In this document: positions 1-8,240 of the stretch, in pieces | Layout of the letters: each line of letters begins with the position of its first letter | Position numbering within the stretch: position 1 is the first letter of the stretch | Assembly (NCBI RefSeq): GCF_900142535.1 | Contig: NZ_FRBE01000005.1 | Location: forward strand, 1-64,000 | Source of the DNA: Fibrobacter sp. UWEL | Lineage (GTDB): Bacteria; Fibrobacterota; Fibrobacteria; Fibrobacterales; Fibrobacteraceae | Reading direction: 5' to 3' | DNA length: 64,000 bases | Made by a program: the position numbers and the translations under genes | The notes under the pieces: model-generated | Seen by the model: only the letters and a program-made list of their open reading frames with translations | Told to the model about the DNA's origin: nothing | Databases searched by the model: none

Positions 1-1
1 T

Positions 2-67
2 GTAGATGTAAAGATAGCCTACGAATGGGAATCGGAATCGAGAGATTCATCTAGCAAGGCTGCCTAA
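2..67 (+). CDS. C-terminal end of an unidentified protein (partial)
   Basis: An open frame enters from the left edge and stops with TAA at 65-67, giving 21 residues that end in a Ser/Lys/Ala tail. The frame looks like a hydrophilic C-terminus, and the gene would converge on the pseudouridine synthase that follows. Too little is visible to assign a family. Another frame stops at about 54, so the choice of frame is an inference. Confidence 0.4.
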   Translation, partial: VDVKIAYEWESESRDSSSKAA

Positions 68-114
68 ATGCTTCCACACATGTTGATGATGCCTCAAAAA
101 AAGCATCGTTTTCC

Positions 115-1134
115 CTAGGGAACAAGAGCTTTCATCTCCTCCGGGAAGTCTCGACTCTCAAAAGTCCTTGATTCCTTCCAGTAAGGCAGCTGAATTTCGG
201 CCTTATAGGCATAAAGCATCTGACTTTTGGAGCCCAGCACGGCGAAATCATCTGCAGAAAGAGCGTCTTCCTGACTTAATTCGCCGCGAGCACGAGCTTC
301 CGCCACCTTATCCGTCATCTTCTCGTAGTACTTTCCATCAAAGCTGTACAGGCGATCACCCAAAATCGGGTATCCCAACTCGGAAAGATGGGCTCGAATC
401 TGATGTTTACGTCCGGTGATCAACTCGCATTCCACCACCGAGTACGCTTCTTCCCGAGATTCACCCGCCTCATTGACCCCGCGGCGCGTTCCGCCAGCGA
501 TTTTTCTAAAAATCGTATGGCAGGGTTTTCCATCTTCAAAATGATGCATCCTGATGCGGATACGATCGTTCGGATCCTCACGAAGAGCCATCTGGCAGTC
601 CACCGCCTGGTCAGGAAATTCACCGCGGACCACCGCCATATAGAACTTCTTCAGCAGGATGCGGTCCAGATTCTTCTGGAAACGTGCGGCGGATTCCGCA
701 TACTTGGCAAACAGCATAACGCCACCCGTGTCCCTATCCAGACGGTGCATGGGCGTAGCCGTTTCATAGTCCGTGCCCCTGCGGACAATTGAAGTAAAGG
801 TATTGTAGAAGATGCGTCCCGTATGGTGAACAGGAACACCTGCGGGCTTTGCGATAAGCATAAACTCTTCGTCTTCAAAAATCACTTCATAGTTGGTGGG
901 GACTTCCGGCTCGGTGTAATTTTCCACATGATACACCACCTTGTCGTTCTTGTGAGCAATGGTAGATGCATTGGCCACCACCCCATTGACAGATACAAGA
1001 CCGCGGGAAAGTTTATCCGCCCAGTCCATCTCGCTATGATACGTAAAGCGAGCGCATAAGGATTTCAGCAGAAGCCAGCCTTCGTGTTCCGGCTGGACAA
1101 CGCTTTCGAAGTACATATCTGAAGGGACGGGCAT
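115..1134 (-). CDS. RluA-family RNA pseudouridine synthase
   Basis: It isomerises specific uridines in rRNA or tRNA to pseudouridine. The 339-residue protein has an N-terminal S4-like RNA-binding segment (about residues 35-70). The RluA catalytic motif HRLDRDTGG is at residues 130-138, with Asp133 as the expected nucleophile. The motif GRKHQIRAHL further on is also typical of the family. The C-terminus is longer than in a minimal RluA protein. Sequence alone does not say which RNA position is modified (RluA, RluC or RluD type). It is downstream of nadD on the same strand, separated by a heptanucleotide tandem repeat, so the two may share a transcript. The family call is firm, the substrate is unknown. 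Confidence 0.93.
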   Translation of the reverse strand: MPVPSDMYFESVVQPEHEGWLLLKSLCARFTYHSEMDWADKLSRGLVSVNGVVANASTIAHKNDKVVYHVENYTEPEVPTNYEVIFEDEEFMLIAKPAGVPVHHTGRIFYNTFTSIVRRGTDYETATPMHRLDRDTGGVMLFAKYAESAARFQKNLDRILLKKFYMAVVRGEFPDQAVDCQMALREDPNDRIRIRMHHFEDGKPCHTIFRKIAGGTRRGVNEAGESREEAYSVVECELITGRKHQIRAHLSELGYPILGDRLYSFDGKYYEKMTDKVAEARARGELSQEDALSADDFAVLGSKSQMLYAYKAEIQLPYWKESRTFESRDFPEEMKALVP

Positions 1135-1136
1135 GG

Positions 1137-1216
1137 GAGTTATGAGTTATGAGTTATGAGTTATGAATTATGAGATACGAGTTACGAGTTATGAGTTATG
1201 AGTTATGAATTATGAG
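1137..1216. repeat. Heptanucleotide tandem repeat (GAGTTAT, about 11 units)
   Basis: Eleven consecutive 7-base units fill the spacer between nadD and the pseudouridine synthase gene. Seven or eight are exactly GAGTTAT; the rest are GAATTAT, GAGATAC or GAGTTAC. The repeat starts 2 bases before the pseudouridine synthase ATG, so its leader, including the ribosome-binding region, consists of the repeat. Variation in copy number could change the distance between the two genes. Confidence 0.9.
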
Positions 1217-1219
1217 GGA

Positions 1220-1855
1220 TTAGTCGCGGTAGAGGTTGTGTTCCTTGATGTACTCGTATACAGAAGGTTCAAGACCTGCGGGGCATTCGTTATAGTTACA
1301 CAGCAGAGCCTTTCGAATCGCGGTACTGGAATACTGGCCTTCAAAGCCTTCTTCGGGGCCAAGCCAAAGCAGGTCGGCGTAGCCGTTTGCCTTATGTTTT
1401 TTCAAATCAGGCTTTGTATATCCATCACGGGCAAACACAATCAGTTCAATGTCGCGCAGCAGCAGGTGTCCATTGTAATTGGTCCCAAAGAAATTCATGG
1501 GGTCACGCCAGTGGGGAATTCCTTCGTAGGTATCGGCTCCAGTCAGCAGGCGGAAATTGATATCCGGGAATTTTTCCTTAAGGCTCATCAAGAATACATA
1601 GGAACCGCGGAAGTCCCCCTGCTGGATTTCCAAGTCAGAAAGCACCAGGCGTTTGTCGCCGGAGAATGCAAGTTCCAGCATGGCAAAGCGATCTTCGGGA
1701 CTGGCATTCAAAGTCTTGTCCCAACGATCGGGGCTAGGCATAAACCACACTTCATCGCAGAAGCCGCGGTCTAGGCAAGTTTTCGCCACCGTCACATGGT
1801 CCTTATGGACCGGATCAAATGCACCCCCTAATACAGCAACATTCTTAATACACAT
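1220..1855 (-). CDS. nadD: Nicotinate-nucleotide adenylyltransferase (NadD-like)
   Basis: It transfers AMP from ATP to nicotinate mononucleotide to form deamido-NAD, a late step of NAD synthesis in the cytoplasm. The nucleotidyltransferase signature GAFDPVHKDH is at residues 11-20 from the chosen start. The C-terminal YSSTAIRKAL segment matches the ISSTxIR motif of the family. About 211 residues is normal length. I chose the ATG at 1853-1855 because the one five codons upstream would lengthen the overlap with the preceding gene. It overlaps the 3' end of that gene by 11 bases, suggesting translational coupling. The family fit is good; another NMN/NaMN adenylyltransferase subtype is possible. 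Confidence 0.85.
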   Translation of the reverse strand: MCIKNVAVLGGAFDPVHKDHVTVAKTCLDRGFCDEVWFMPSPDRWDKTLNASPEDRFAMLELAFSGDKRLVLSDLEIQQGDFRGSYVFLMSLKEKFPDINFRLLTGADTYEGIPHWRDPMNFFGTNYNGHLLLRDIELIVFARDGYTKPDLKKHKANGYADLLWLGPEEGFEGQYSSTAIRKALLCNYNECPAGLEPSVYEYIKEHNLYRD

Positions 1856-2447
1856 ATGCAGCAAAGCCAATATTCATCTGCACACGACCACCCTTGATAC
1901 TCTTATCCTGGAAGGGATCGTAATGCTTTAACACCCAGCGGTAACACACTTCAGCGTACAACATGGTCTTGGAGAAAAACAGCAGCATGGAACCACCGCC
2001 CACGCCCCATTCATTCCAGGCCACGTCACCAATATCACTCAACTCGCTTACGCGGGAATACATACCTGTCACGTATACTTCGCCCAGCAAGTGAACGCCT
2101 AGCTTAATATCAAGATCGGTATGTTCCACTTCGTACTTGGTGTCTTCGGTCTTGGAGCTATAGTCATAAAAGCCATAGCCCACACGCAAAAAACCAAGAT
2201 GAGGATACCACAAGCCAATAATGGGTTCCACCTGATAAAGTCCAAGGCCACGTTCTGCGCCAACGCCAGTGCCGGAACCAAAGCCCAGGAAACCACCCAC
2301 CACCAAGGGAGTACGGATGGAAGGTCCCGAAGATGCAGCCTGCGTTCCGGAAGCGTCTGCAGAATTTGCGGCAGTCGAAGCGGCCCCACCTTTCTGGGCA
2401 AAAGCCAAAACGCCCAGCAAAAGACAAAGAGTGAAAACTTTTTTCAT
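1845..2447 (-). CDS. Predicted outer-membrane beta-barrel protein, unknown function
   Basis: About 200 residues with a clear N-terminal signal peptide (Lys-Lys, a hydrophobic core, then an Ala-rich cleavage region). An Ala/Ser/Gly-rich linker follows, then alternating strands rich in Tyr, Gly and Val, ending in AAYVY. An aromatic terminus of this kind is usual for small barrels assembled by the BAM complex. I could not place it in a named family. The ATG at 2447 gives the best signal peptide; one four codons upstream (2459) is also possible. It lies between a small membrane protein gene and nadD, all on the minus strand and closely packed. Confidence 0.7.
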   Translation of the reverse strand: MKKVFTLCLLLGVLAFAQKGGAASTAANSADASGTQAASSGPSIRTPLVVGGFLGFGSGTGVGAERGLGLYQVEPIIGLWYPHLGFLRVGYGFYDYSSKTEDTKYEVEHTDLDIKLGVHLLGEVYVTGMYSRVSELSDIGDVAWNEWGVGGGSMLLFFSKTMLYAEVCYRWVLKHYDPFQDKSIKGGRVQMNIGFAAYVY

Positions 2448-2460
2448 GAGATTGTTCATA

Positions 2461-2871
2461 CTACAACACCAGAATTAAAGCCACCGTTAATCCCACCAGA
2501 GCATTAGCCAGTTCGTCCAGCTTGCTGATTTTAAAGAAGCCTTTCTCGATGGCGCCATTCTTCAGGATCCGATTCAGTTCCATGTTTGAAAGCATCAGGG
2601 ACAAGGCAAACTTAAATACCAGTGCACCAAGAATCCAGTAGGCAAAACCACAGAGATACGCAATAGTCACATAGATCATGGACAGGAGGGTGACCAGCAC
2701 GAAGTTAGAACGTTTTACAGAGCTATCCCCGGAATCCGTTTCCTTGGCGAGCGCCTTAAAATCCTGAACCTTCTTACAAACCGATTCGTAGCTGGCAAGC
2801 ACCTGAGACAGGTTGTATCCCGCCAGGATTACAGAAGCAACCAGCATGAGTTTTATTGCAACATCCATCAT
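2461..2871 (-). CDS. Small integral membrane protein, unknown function
   Basis: A 136-residue protein with three to four hydrophobic segments: at the N-terminus, two around residues 55-90, and one at the C-terminus ending in LILVL. A charged stretch with a Lys-Glu-Thr-Asp cluster lies between the first and second. I recognise no family motif. The gene sits 7 bases after the rsgA stop codon and 1 base before the downstream frame, so the block from the 109-residue gene to nadD reads as one operon. Function unknown. Confidence 0.65.
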   Translation of the reverse strand: MMDVAIKLMLVASVILAGYNLSQVLASYESVCKKVQDFKALAKETDSGDSSVKRSNFVLVTLLSMIYVTIAYLCGFAYWILGALVFKFALSLMLSNMELNRILKNGAIEKGFFKISKLDELANALVGLTVALILVL

Positions 2872-2878
2872 CTACCGT

Positions 2879-4054
2879 CTAATTTCCAGAATTCAAAATT
2901 CGAATGTAACTTGCAAAGCGGGCCTTGGAAATCTTGCCTTCTTCGACTGCGGCACGTACCGCACAACCCGGTTCCTTCACATGGATACAGTTGCTGTACT
3001 TGCAGGTGAACAAGTCTCCCTCGAAAAAGCCCGGGAATATTTTCGCCAGAGTTTCCGCATCCATATCCATCAGGCCGATACTGCGAATCCCCGGGGTATC
3101 AATCACGATGCCGCCCTTGGGGAAATCTTCCAGCGGGAGATCAAACAAGCTGGAAGACGTAGTCGTATGCCTTCCCTTGCCATCACGTTCACGAACCTCA
3201 CCCGTTTCCAGTTCGGCGTCCGGAACCAACGCGTTCACCAAAGTAGACTTTCCAACTCCACTCTGACCGCTAAAGACGGAAGACTTACCGTCCAGTTCCG
3301 CACGGAGGACTTCCAGGCCTTCTCCAGAACGCACGCTGACCGGAATCACCTTATCCGCGATGGACATAAAGTCACGAATATCCTCGGACAGGTCCGCCTC
3401 ACCGTTGGGGAGCAAATCCATCTTGGTAAGCACCAGCACAAAGGGAAGGTCATTCAGGTTGGCCGCCAGCAGGAAGCGGTCCATAAAGCCATAGTTAAAC
3501 TCCGGCTGAGTCACGCTGGCAACAATGACCACCTGGTCGATATTTGCCGCCAGAGTCTGCTGTTTGTAAAAGCTATCTCGAGGGCCCGGGCGCTTCAGTT
3601 CGCTCTTTCGCGGGAGGACGCGAACCACACAATACTTCTGAGAGCCCACGCCATCGCCTTCGTCTTCTGCGTCATTGACCTGACCCAGGAGCACGCGGTC
3701 GCCTACCGCAGGAAATTCGCCCAAGGTCTTGGACGTGGTGGCGCGGTACATGGCCGTCACCACCTCGCAATTATCGAAACGCACTTCGCAGGTACGACGA
3801 TGTACTTCCATCACCAGGCCTTCAACGCAGTTTTCTTCACCGATATTTTCGATGGGATTCTTCACTTTCTTGATTTTGGCCTTCTTGAATTCGCGGCTGT
3901 AACGTTCCTTAATGGGGCGTTCGTCCACAACCCCACTTTCAAGTTCCTTCATCACGTCAATGCGACGGCTGCGGTGATCGCGACGAGTCGGGCGAACAGA
4001 GCGGAGAGGCTTTTCTTCTTCGCCGTCTAAATCCTGATCAAAATCATTTCGCAT
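2879..4054 (-). CDS. rsgA: Ribosome small-subunit-dependent GTPase RsgA
   Basis: A circularly permuted GTPase that acts in late maturation of the 30S ribosomal subunit. Counting from the upstream GTG at 4063, the order is an OB-fold region (about residues 75-150), the G4 motif TKMD (213-216), the P-loop GQSGVGKST (266-274) and the G3 motif DTPG (322-325). The zinc-binding end has Cys354, Cys359, His361 and Cys367. The G4-G1-G3 order is diagnostic of the YjeQ/RsgA family. I prefer the ATG at 4054 because a GAAGGG ribosome-binding site precedes it. A basic and acidic N-terminal extension of about 60 residues is longer than in Escherichia coli RsgA. It overlaps the upstream 109-residue gene by 11 bases. 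Confidence 0.96.
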   Translation of the reverse strand: MRNDFDQDLDGEEEKPLRSVRPTRRDHRSRRIDVMKELESGVVDERPIKERYSREFKKAKIKKVKNPIENIGEENCVEGLVMEVHRRTCEVRFDNCEVVTAMYRATTSKTLGEFPAVGDRVLLGQVNDAEDEGDGVGSQKYCVVRVLPRKSELKRPGPRDSFYKQQTLAANIDQVVIVASVTQPEFNYGFMDRFLLAANLNDLPFVLVLTKMDLLPNGEADLSEDIRDFMSIADKVIPVSVRSGEGLEVLRAELDGKSSVFSGQSGVGKSTLVNALVPDAELETGEVRERDGKGRHTTTSSSLFDLPLEDFPKGGIVIDTPGIRSIGLMDMDAETLAKIFPGFFEGDLFTCKYSNCIHVKEPGCAVRAAVEEGKISKARFASYIRILNSGN

Positions 4055-4373
4055 CAGGTTCACCCTTCTTCAAATTTTTCTTCTCTTCCACACGCTTCTT
4101 GGCGGCAAGACCCGCTTCGGAATCGTCCCGTTCCCGAGCTTCATCCAGTTCTGCTTCCGTTACTGGACGATCATGCCGGATGGATTCCATAATGAAGTGA
4201 ATTGCCTTCAGGCGGCCATTGCACTTTTCGATGCAGTTATCATAGAATCCACGAGTCTTGTAATCCCATTCCGGCACAATGTCGGATGCATACAGGAAAT
4301 GCTCGATACAAATGGAAAGCTGGTCCGCTTCCCTTCTCAGGTCTTCTATTTTGCTCTTTGTGAAAAATGCCAT
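4044..4373 (-). CDS. Small charged, probably helical protein, unknown function
   Basis: A 109-residue cytoplasmic protein, strongly charged and likely coiled-coil, with an acidic and basic C-terminus that includes a KRVEEKKNLKKGE stretch. No domain recognised. A TATATT box lies exactly 7 bases before the ATG (positions 4381-4386 read on the minus strand) and there is no Shine-Dalgarno sequence, so the mRNA may be leaderless. It appears to be the first gene of the unit that continues into rsgA, with an 11-base overlap. Confidence 0.6.
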   Translation of the reverse strand: MAFFTKSKIEDLRREADQLSICIEHFLYASDIVPEWDYKTRGFYDNCIEKCNGRLKAIHFIMESIRHDRPVTEAELDEARERDDSEAGLAAKKRVEEKKNLKKGEPDAK

Positions 4374-4403
4374 GAAAAGAAATATAGTTTTTTATTTCCC
4401 TAC

Positions 4404-4438
4404 GTCATCCTGAGCGAGCGCAGCGAGTCGAAGGATCT
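4404..4438 (+). repeat. REP-like intergenic element, GTCATCCTGAGC type
   Basis: A 35-base element starting GTCATCCTGAGCGAGCGCA and ending GTCGAAGGATCT. It has the palindromic look of the GTCATxCTGAGC / GGATCT family found between genes in many bacteria. Related elements in this window are at 5378-5486, 9285-9310, 36112-36138 and 55679-55705. It lies between two divergent genes and may supply part of both promoter regions. Confidence 0.75.
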
Positions 4439-4468
4439 CCCATAGCACAATCTTTCTATATTATCATT

Positions 4469-5365
4469 ATGTTCAAGACCCTGCTCCAAATGACCCGTCC
4501 CGTGAATATCGTCATCGCCATCATTACGCTGGTGGTGGGATACTTCCTGCTGGGCGTTCTCCCGGGAGCCTCCAACGGCGTTACCGTTCTGGGCATTAGC
4601 TGGATTGCCATTATCCTGCAGTCTCTTGGGTTCGCATTCGCCATCGGTTTCGGCAACATCCAGAACGACGTTCTTGACTTCGAAAGCGACAAGAAGAACC
4701 GTCCCGATCGCCCGCTGCCTAGTGGCCGCATTTCCATGAAGGCAGCAAAGACCTCCTGGATCGTAATGCTTATTCTTAGCGTGGGATGCGGTTTTGCAGA
4801 CAACCTAACTTCTGGAATTTTCTTTGGCGTTTTGGCCCTGCTGTTGGTCGCCTACAACATGAAGCTAAAGCACATTCCCCTGCTGAAAAATATGACGGTA
4901 GCATACCTTTGCATGACACCATTGATCCTTACTTTGGTCTACCCCATCGGCATTCCAGAAACGGACATTGTTGGCATGGATATTTCAAGCAAGTTGGGAT
5001 TTCTTTACCCCGCTATGATGTTCGCATTTCTGCTCACCACCGCCCGTGAGATTTATAAAGATCTGGAAGATGAAACCGGCGACCTGATGGCAGGCATCAT
5101 GACCTTCCCCCTGATTGCAGGCGCCCCCACCGCACACCGCCTAGCTGGAGCAATCCTCGCCTTCACCTGGATTCTGCTGCCCTTACCCGTTGTTCAAGGA
5201 TACTACTCCACCCTGTTTTTAATCCTTGCTCTCGTTGCCCTGACGCCCTCATTCATCTACATCATCGTCCAGGCCAAAAAGCAGAATTACCATAAGGCAC
5301 AAAGCACCGTCAAAATCGCCATGTTCGCCGGCCTCATCGCTCTTGTTGTAAGCACTGCTGTATAA
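4469..5365 (+). CDS. UbiA-family prenyltransferase
   Basis: An integral membrane enzyme that transfers a prenyl group from a polyprenyl diphosphate to an acceptor. The 298-residue protein has eight or nine hydrophobic segments. Both Asp-rich metal-diphosphate motifs are present: NDVLDFESD (66-74), followed by KNRPDRPLPSGR, and a second YKDLEDETGD (about 198-207). The family includes MenA, UbiA and geranylgeranylglyceryl-phosphate transferases; this sequence most recalls the last type, but the acceptor cannot be read from it. A TATATT box ends 6 bases before the ATG and no Shine-Dalgarno sequence is present, so the message may be leaderless. No neighbour suggests a quinone pathway. Confidence 0.85.
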   Translation: MFKTLLQMTRPVNIVIAIITLVVGYFLLGVLPGASNGVTVLGISWIAIILQSLGFAFAIGFGNIQNDVLDFESDKKNRPDRPLPSGRISMKAAKTSWIVMLILSVGCGFADNLTSGIFFGVLALLLVAYNMKLKHIPLLKNMTVAYLCMTPLILTLVYPIGIPETDIVGMDISSKLGFLYPAMMFAFLLTTAREIYKDLEDETGDLMAGIMTFPLIAGAPTAHRLAGAILAFTWILLPLPVVQGYYSTLFLILALVALTPSFIYIIVQAKKQNYHKAQSTVKIAMFAGLIALVVSTAV

Positions 5366-5377
5366 GAGCAACCACAT

Positions 5378-5486
5378 GTCATCTCGAGCGAAGCAACGTA
5401 GTTGCGAAGTCAAGAGATCTCTTTGACAGAAAACAACAGTATAGATTCCTCGACTACGGTCCTTCGGACCTACGCTCGGAATGACA
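5378..5486. repeat. Composite pair of REP-like elements in opposite orientation
   Basis: The left copy (5378-5421) starts GTCATCTCGAGCGAAGC. The right copy (5444-5486) is inverted and ends CTCGGAATGACAT. They are separated by 22 bases, like a BIME. The pair lies just after the UbiA-family gene and could protect or terminate its transcript. The rest of the 345-base gap up to purF is A-rich sequence with no reading frame I credit, plus the hairpin region at 5637-5690. Confidence 0.7.
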
Positions 5487-5636
5487 TGGAACAGAAAATG
5501 TAAAACGCATCCTCCAAAAACGTCTGTTTTTACACTAAACGTAAAGAAAATGCCATTTTCAGACAAAAATCGCCAAAAAAATAACAAAAAAAACCCTTAA
5601 CGGCTCTCATGGCAGAGGCTATTTTCTAGCCGCTTG

Positions 5637-5690
5637 ATTCTCTCGCTTGCACCGGTTCCGGTGAGCTACGGCCCTCGAGGCAGGGAGAAT
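5637..5690 (+). promoter_or_regulatory. Possible structured 5' leader of purF
   Basis: ATTCTC (5637-5642) can pair with GAGAAT (5685-5690). Between them is a strong hairpin, CACCGG-TT-CCGGTG (5650-5663), extended by GCT/AGC around a 2-base bulge, and a smaller CCCT/AGGG hairpin. The block ends about 20 bases before the purF ATG at 5711, whose ribosome-binding site is AAAGAGGCG. I could not match it to a riboswitch class I know; an attenuator or translation-control element is an inference. Confidence 0.35.
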
Positions 5691-5710
5691 TTCATTTCCA
5701 AAGAGGCGTT

Positions 5711-7096
5711 ATGCTCGAAGAAATTCATGAAGAATGCGGCGTCATCGGCATTTTCAATGGCGAGAACGTTGTACGTAATGTTACCATGGGTCTGTACGCA
5801 CTGCAGCACCGCGGCCAAGAATCCGCAGGTTTCGCAGTAACCGACGGCGACAAGATTCGCGTCCGTAAGTCCATGGGTCTGGTTTCCACCCTCCTGCAAG
5901 AACACAACGTTGACGAATGTCCGGGTACAACCTGCATCGGCCACGTCCGTTACAGCACCACAGGCGCAAGCACCCTGGCAAACGCCCAGCCCATTCTAGT
6001 GAGCTGCAAATGGGGCCAGTTGGCAGTGGTTCACAACGGTAACATCACCAACGCTACCGAACTGCGCCAGGAGATGGAAAACGAAGGTCACATTTTCCAG
6101 ACCACCTCAGACTCAGAAATTCTTCTTCATGAAATCGCCCGCACACAAGCCGATGATTTGGGACAAGCAATCAAGAAAGCCATTACCAAATTCACCGGCT
6201 GTTTTTGTTTGATCTTCATCAGCAAGGACACCATGTACGTTGCCCGCGATGGTTTCGGTTTCCGTCCGCTTTCCATCGCACGTATGGGCAAGTCCTGGTG
6301 CGTGGCCTCCGAGACCTGCGCCTTTGACCTGCTGGGAGCCCACTACGTTCGCGACATCCAGCCCGGCGAATTCTTGACCATCACCAACAACGGCCTTCAT
6401 TCCGAACGCTTCATCCAGAAGGATCGTCTGGCCCACTGCATTTTCGAATACATCTACTTCAGCCGTCCGGACTCCAAGATTTTCGAGCAGTCCTGCGACA
6501 AGGTCCGCCGCAAGATGGGCAAGCAGCTGGCCAAGGAATGCCCCGTTGACGCAGACATCGTCATTTCTGTTCCGGACAGCGCCACTACCGCAGCCCTGGG
6601 CTACGCACAGGCCAGCGGCATCCGCTTTGAAATCGGGCTGCTCCGTAACCACTATGTGGGCCGCACCTTCATCGACCCCACCCAGAACGTTCGCGAACAA
6701 AAAGTTAAGCTGAAGTTCAACCCCATCGAAGGCGTCCTCAAGAACAAGCGCGTCTGCGTGGTGGAAGACTCCATCGTCCGCGGCACCACCCTGAAGATTC
6801 TTTCCAAGATGCTCCGCGATGCAGGCGCCCTGGAAGTCCACATCCGCATTGCATCTCCTCCGGTAGCTCACCCCTGCTTCTTCGGCATGGACTTCCCCAG
6901 CCAGGGCGAGCTTGCAGCCAGCTCCATGACTCCCGACGAAATCGCAAAGATGCTGGGCGTAGAAAGCCTGGGCTACTTGAGCGTTGAAGGCATGAAGGAA
7001 TGTACCGGCGACGGTGAAAACTTCTGCGCAGCCTGCTTCGATAACGACTACCCCGATTACATCGGCATCGATTCCAACAAGATGCGTTGCGGTTAA
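5711..7096 (+). CDS. purF: Amidophosphoribosyltransferase PurF
   Basis: It makes 5-phosphoribosylamine from PRPP and glutamine, the first committed step of purine synthesis. The 461-residue protein starts with an 8-residue propeptide followed by the catalytic Cys9 (EECGVIGIF), so it is a self-processed class II amidotransferase. The PRPP-binding motif VVEDSIVRGTT is in the C-terminal half. Cysteines at CIFEYIYF, AHPCFFG and FCAACFDNDYP match the 4Fe-4S ligands of the Bacillus subtilis type, so this is probably the iron-sulfur, oxygen-sensitive form, which suits an anaerobe. A strong terminator follows. Confidence 0.97.
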   Translation: MLEEIHEECGVIGIFNGENVVRNVTMGLYALQHRGQESAGFAVTDGDKIRVRKSMGLVSTLLQEHNVDECPGTTCIGHVRYSTTGASTLANAQPILVSCKWGQLAVVHNGNITNATELRQEMENEGHIFQTTSDSEILLHEIARTQADDLGQAIKKAITKFTGCFCLIFISKDTMYVARDGFGFRPLSIARMGKSWCVASETCAFDLLGAHYVRDIQPGEFLTITNNGLHSERFIQKDRLAHCIFEYIYFSRPDSKIFEQSCDKVRRKMGKQLAKECPVDADIVISVPDSATTAALGYAQASGIRFEIGLLRNHYVGRTFIDPTQNVREQKVKLKFNPIEGVLKNKRVCVVEDSIVRGTTLKILSKMLRDAGALEVHIRIASPPVAHPCFFGMDFPSQGELAASSMTPDEIAKMLGVESLGYLSVEGMKECTGDGENFCAACFDNDYPDYIGIDSNKMRCG

Positions 7097-7120
7097 GTTT
7101 CAAAAACCTACAAATGTTAA

Positions 7121-7155
7121 AGAGGCTCATTCCCAACCGGAATGAGCCTCTTTTT
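7121..7155 (+). terminator. Rho-independent terminator after purF
   Basis: A perfect 13-base-pair stem (AGAGGCTCATTCC with GGAATGAGCCTCT), a CAACC loop and a T-run. It lies between the convergent purF and SDR genes; the A-rich bases on the left side may let it also serve the minus-strand gene. Confidence 0.92.
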
Positions 7156-7178
7156 CACAAGCGTTGTAATCCAGAAGA

Positions 7179-8099
7179 CTAAACGTGTTCGAAGGTCCAC
7201 TTCACGTGATCCAGCATGAAGTCGCGAGCATCGAACACTAGGCCAAACTGATCCTTGATCTTGGTAACCTCAAACAAGGTGGGCTCATCAGACCAACCTA
7301 AATCGGTTTCCACGATCTTGGTCTTGGTGCCAGGCTTTAGGGAAATCATCATTTCGGCAATTTCCTTCCAGCTCATCCAGGATTCACTAAGACCCAGGTA
7401 GATTTCCTCGTTCTTGTCGGATTCCAGAACCTTCATGTAAAGTTCTGCCTGATGGCTAGCATGAATAAACTGGGTTCCATCATTCTTGATGATGTTAATG
7501 TCGCGGCCTTCCTTAACGGCCTGAGCCATCGTAAAGAAACGACGGTCCGGTTGGCAACAGCCATCGCTCCAAGCGGGATTACCGAAAGTATACCCCGGGC
7601 GAATGATATTGCGAGTCATCTTCACTTCAGGGAACTGAGATCCGTAACCATGAGTGAATCCAAGAACAAAAGCTTCGCCAGCGGCCTTAGTAGCACCATA
7701 AAGATCCATAGGCAAATTGCTGGTCACTTCACGCATGGTGGGGCGAATACGACCCATGGCAGCTGTACTGGAGGTATAAATAAACTTCTTGCAACCAGCA
7801 CGGGCTGAAGCTTCCAGCAGGTTCACTGTTGCGCGGGTATCGTTCATGAGCATGGCGGACGGAGTATCGCCCCAGCCCAACGCAACATGAATACAGGCGT
7901 CGCAGCCATTGAGACCTTCCGCCATCTTTTCAAAATCGGTAAGAGCACATTCAACAAAGGTAACGCCAGGCTGAGCCTTCATGGAAGGCACCTTGTTCGG
8001 ATGACGAGTAGCAACAACCACTTCGTGGCCTCGGGCAATCAAAGCCTTAACCACATAATGACCAATAAACCCAGTTCCCCCGGTAACAAAAACCTTCAT
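7179..8099 (-). CDS. NAD(P)-dependent epimerase/dehydratase (extended SDR)
   Basis: A 306-residue protein with the N-terminal dinucleotide-binding motif GGTGFIG (7-13), a substrate-side serine in the YTSST segment (108-112) and the catalytic pair Tyr134 and Lys138 in YGATK. These define the extended short-chain dehydrogenase/reductase family, which includes nucleotide-sugar epimerases and dehydratases. No sugar-pathway neighbour is present to suggest a substrate. The ATG is preceded by a GATGAGGT ribosome-binding site, so the leadered start is credible. It is convergent with purF and divergent from ddl. Confidence 0.88.
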   Translation of the reverse strand: MKVFVTGGTGFIGHYVVKALIARGHEVVVATRHPNKVPSMKAQPGVTFVECALTDFEKMAEGLNGCDACIHVALGWGDTPSAMLMNDTRATVNLLEASARAGCKKFIYTSSTAAMGRIRPTMREVTSNLPMDLYGATKAAGEAFVLGFTHGYGSQFPEVKMTRNIIRPGYTFGNPAWSDGCCQPDRRFFTMAQAVKEGRDINIIKNDGTQFIHASHQAELYMKVLESDKNEEIYLGLSESWMSWKEIAEMMISLKPGTKTKIVETDLGWSDEPTLFEVTKIKDQFGLVFDARDFMLDHVKWTFEHV

Positions 8100-8240
8100 T
8101 TTTTACCTCATCTCAATTTTGCTGATAGAAATATATAATCCTTTTGGTGCAACGGGCAACTTACCGCTAGAATTTACCATTCAACAGCCATTGTTTTAAC
8201 TACATTATTCACGTAAAAGTTTTTATCAAAGAGGCTTACA

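Noticed and set aside
388-792. Plus-strand frames over the pseudouridine synthase gene
   Set aside because: They are in the shadow of a clear RluA-family gene and encode no motif.
5423-5440. TTGACA as a purF promoter -35
   Set aside because: The nearest TATAGAT-type box is only 11 bases away and the sequence is inside a REP-like element.
5637-5690. ykkC-type (guanidine/PRPP/ppGpp) riboswitch
   Set aside because: The conserved loop sequences of that class as I know them are not present; only generic hairpins can be seen.
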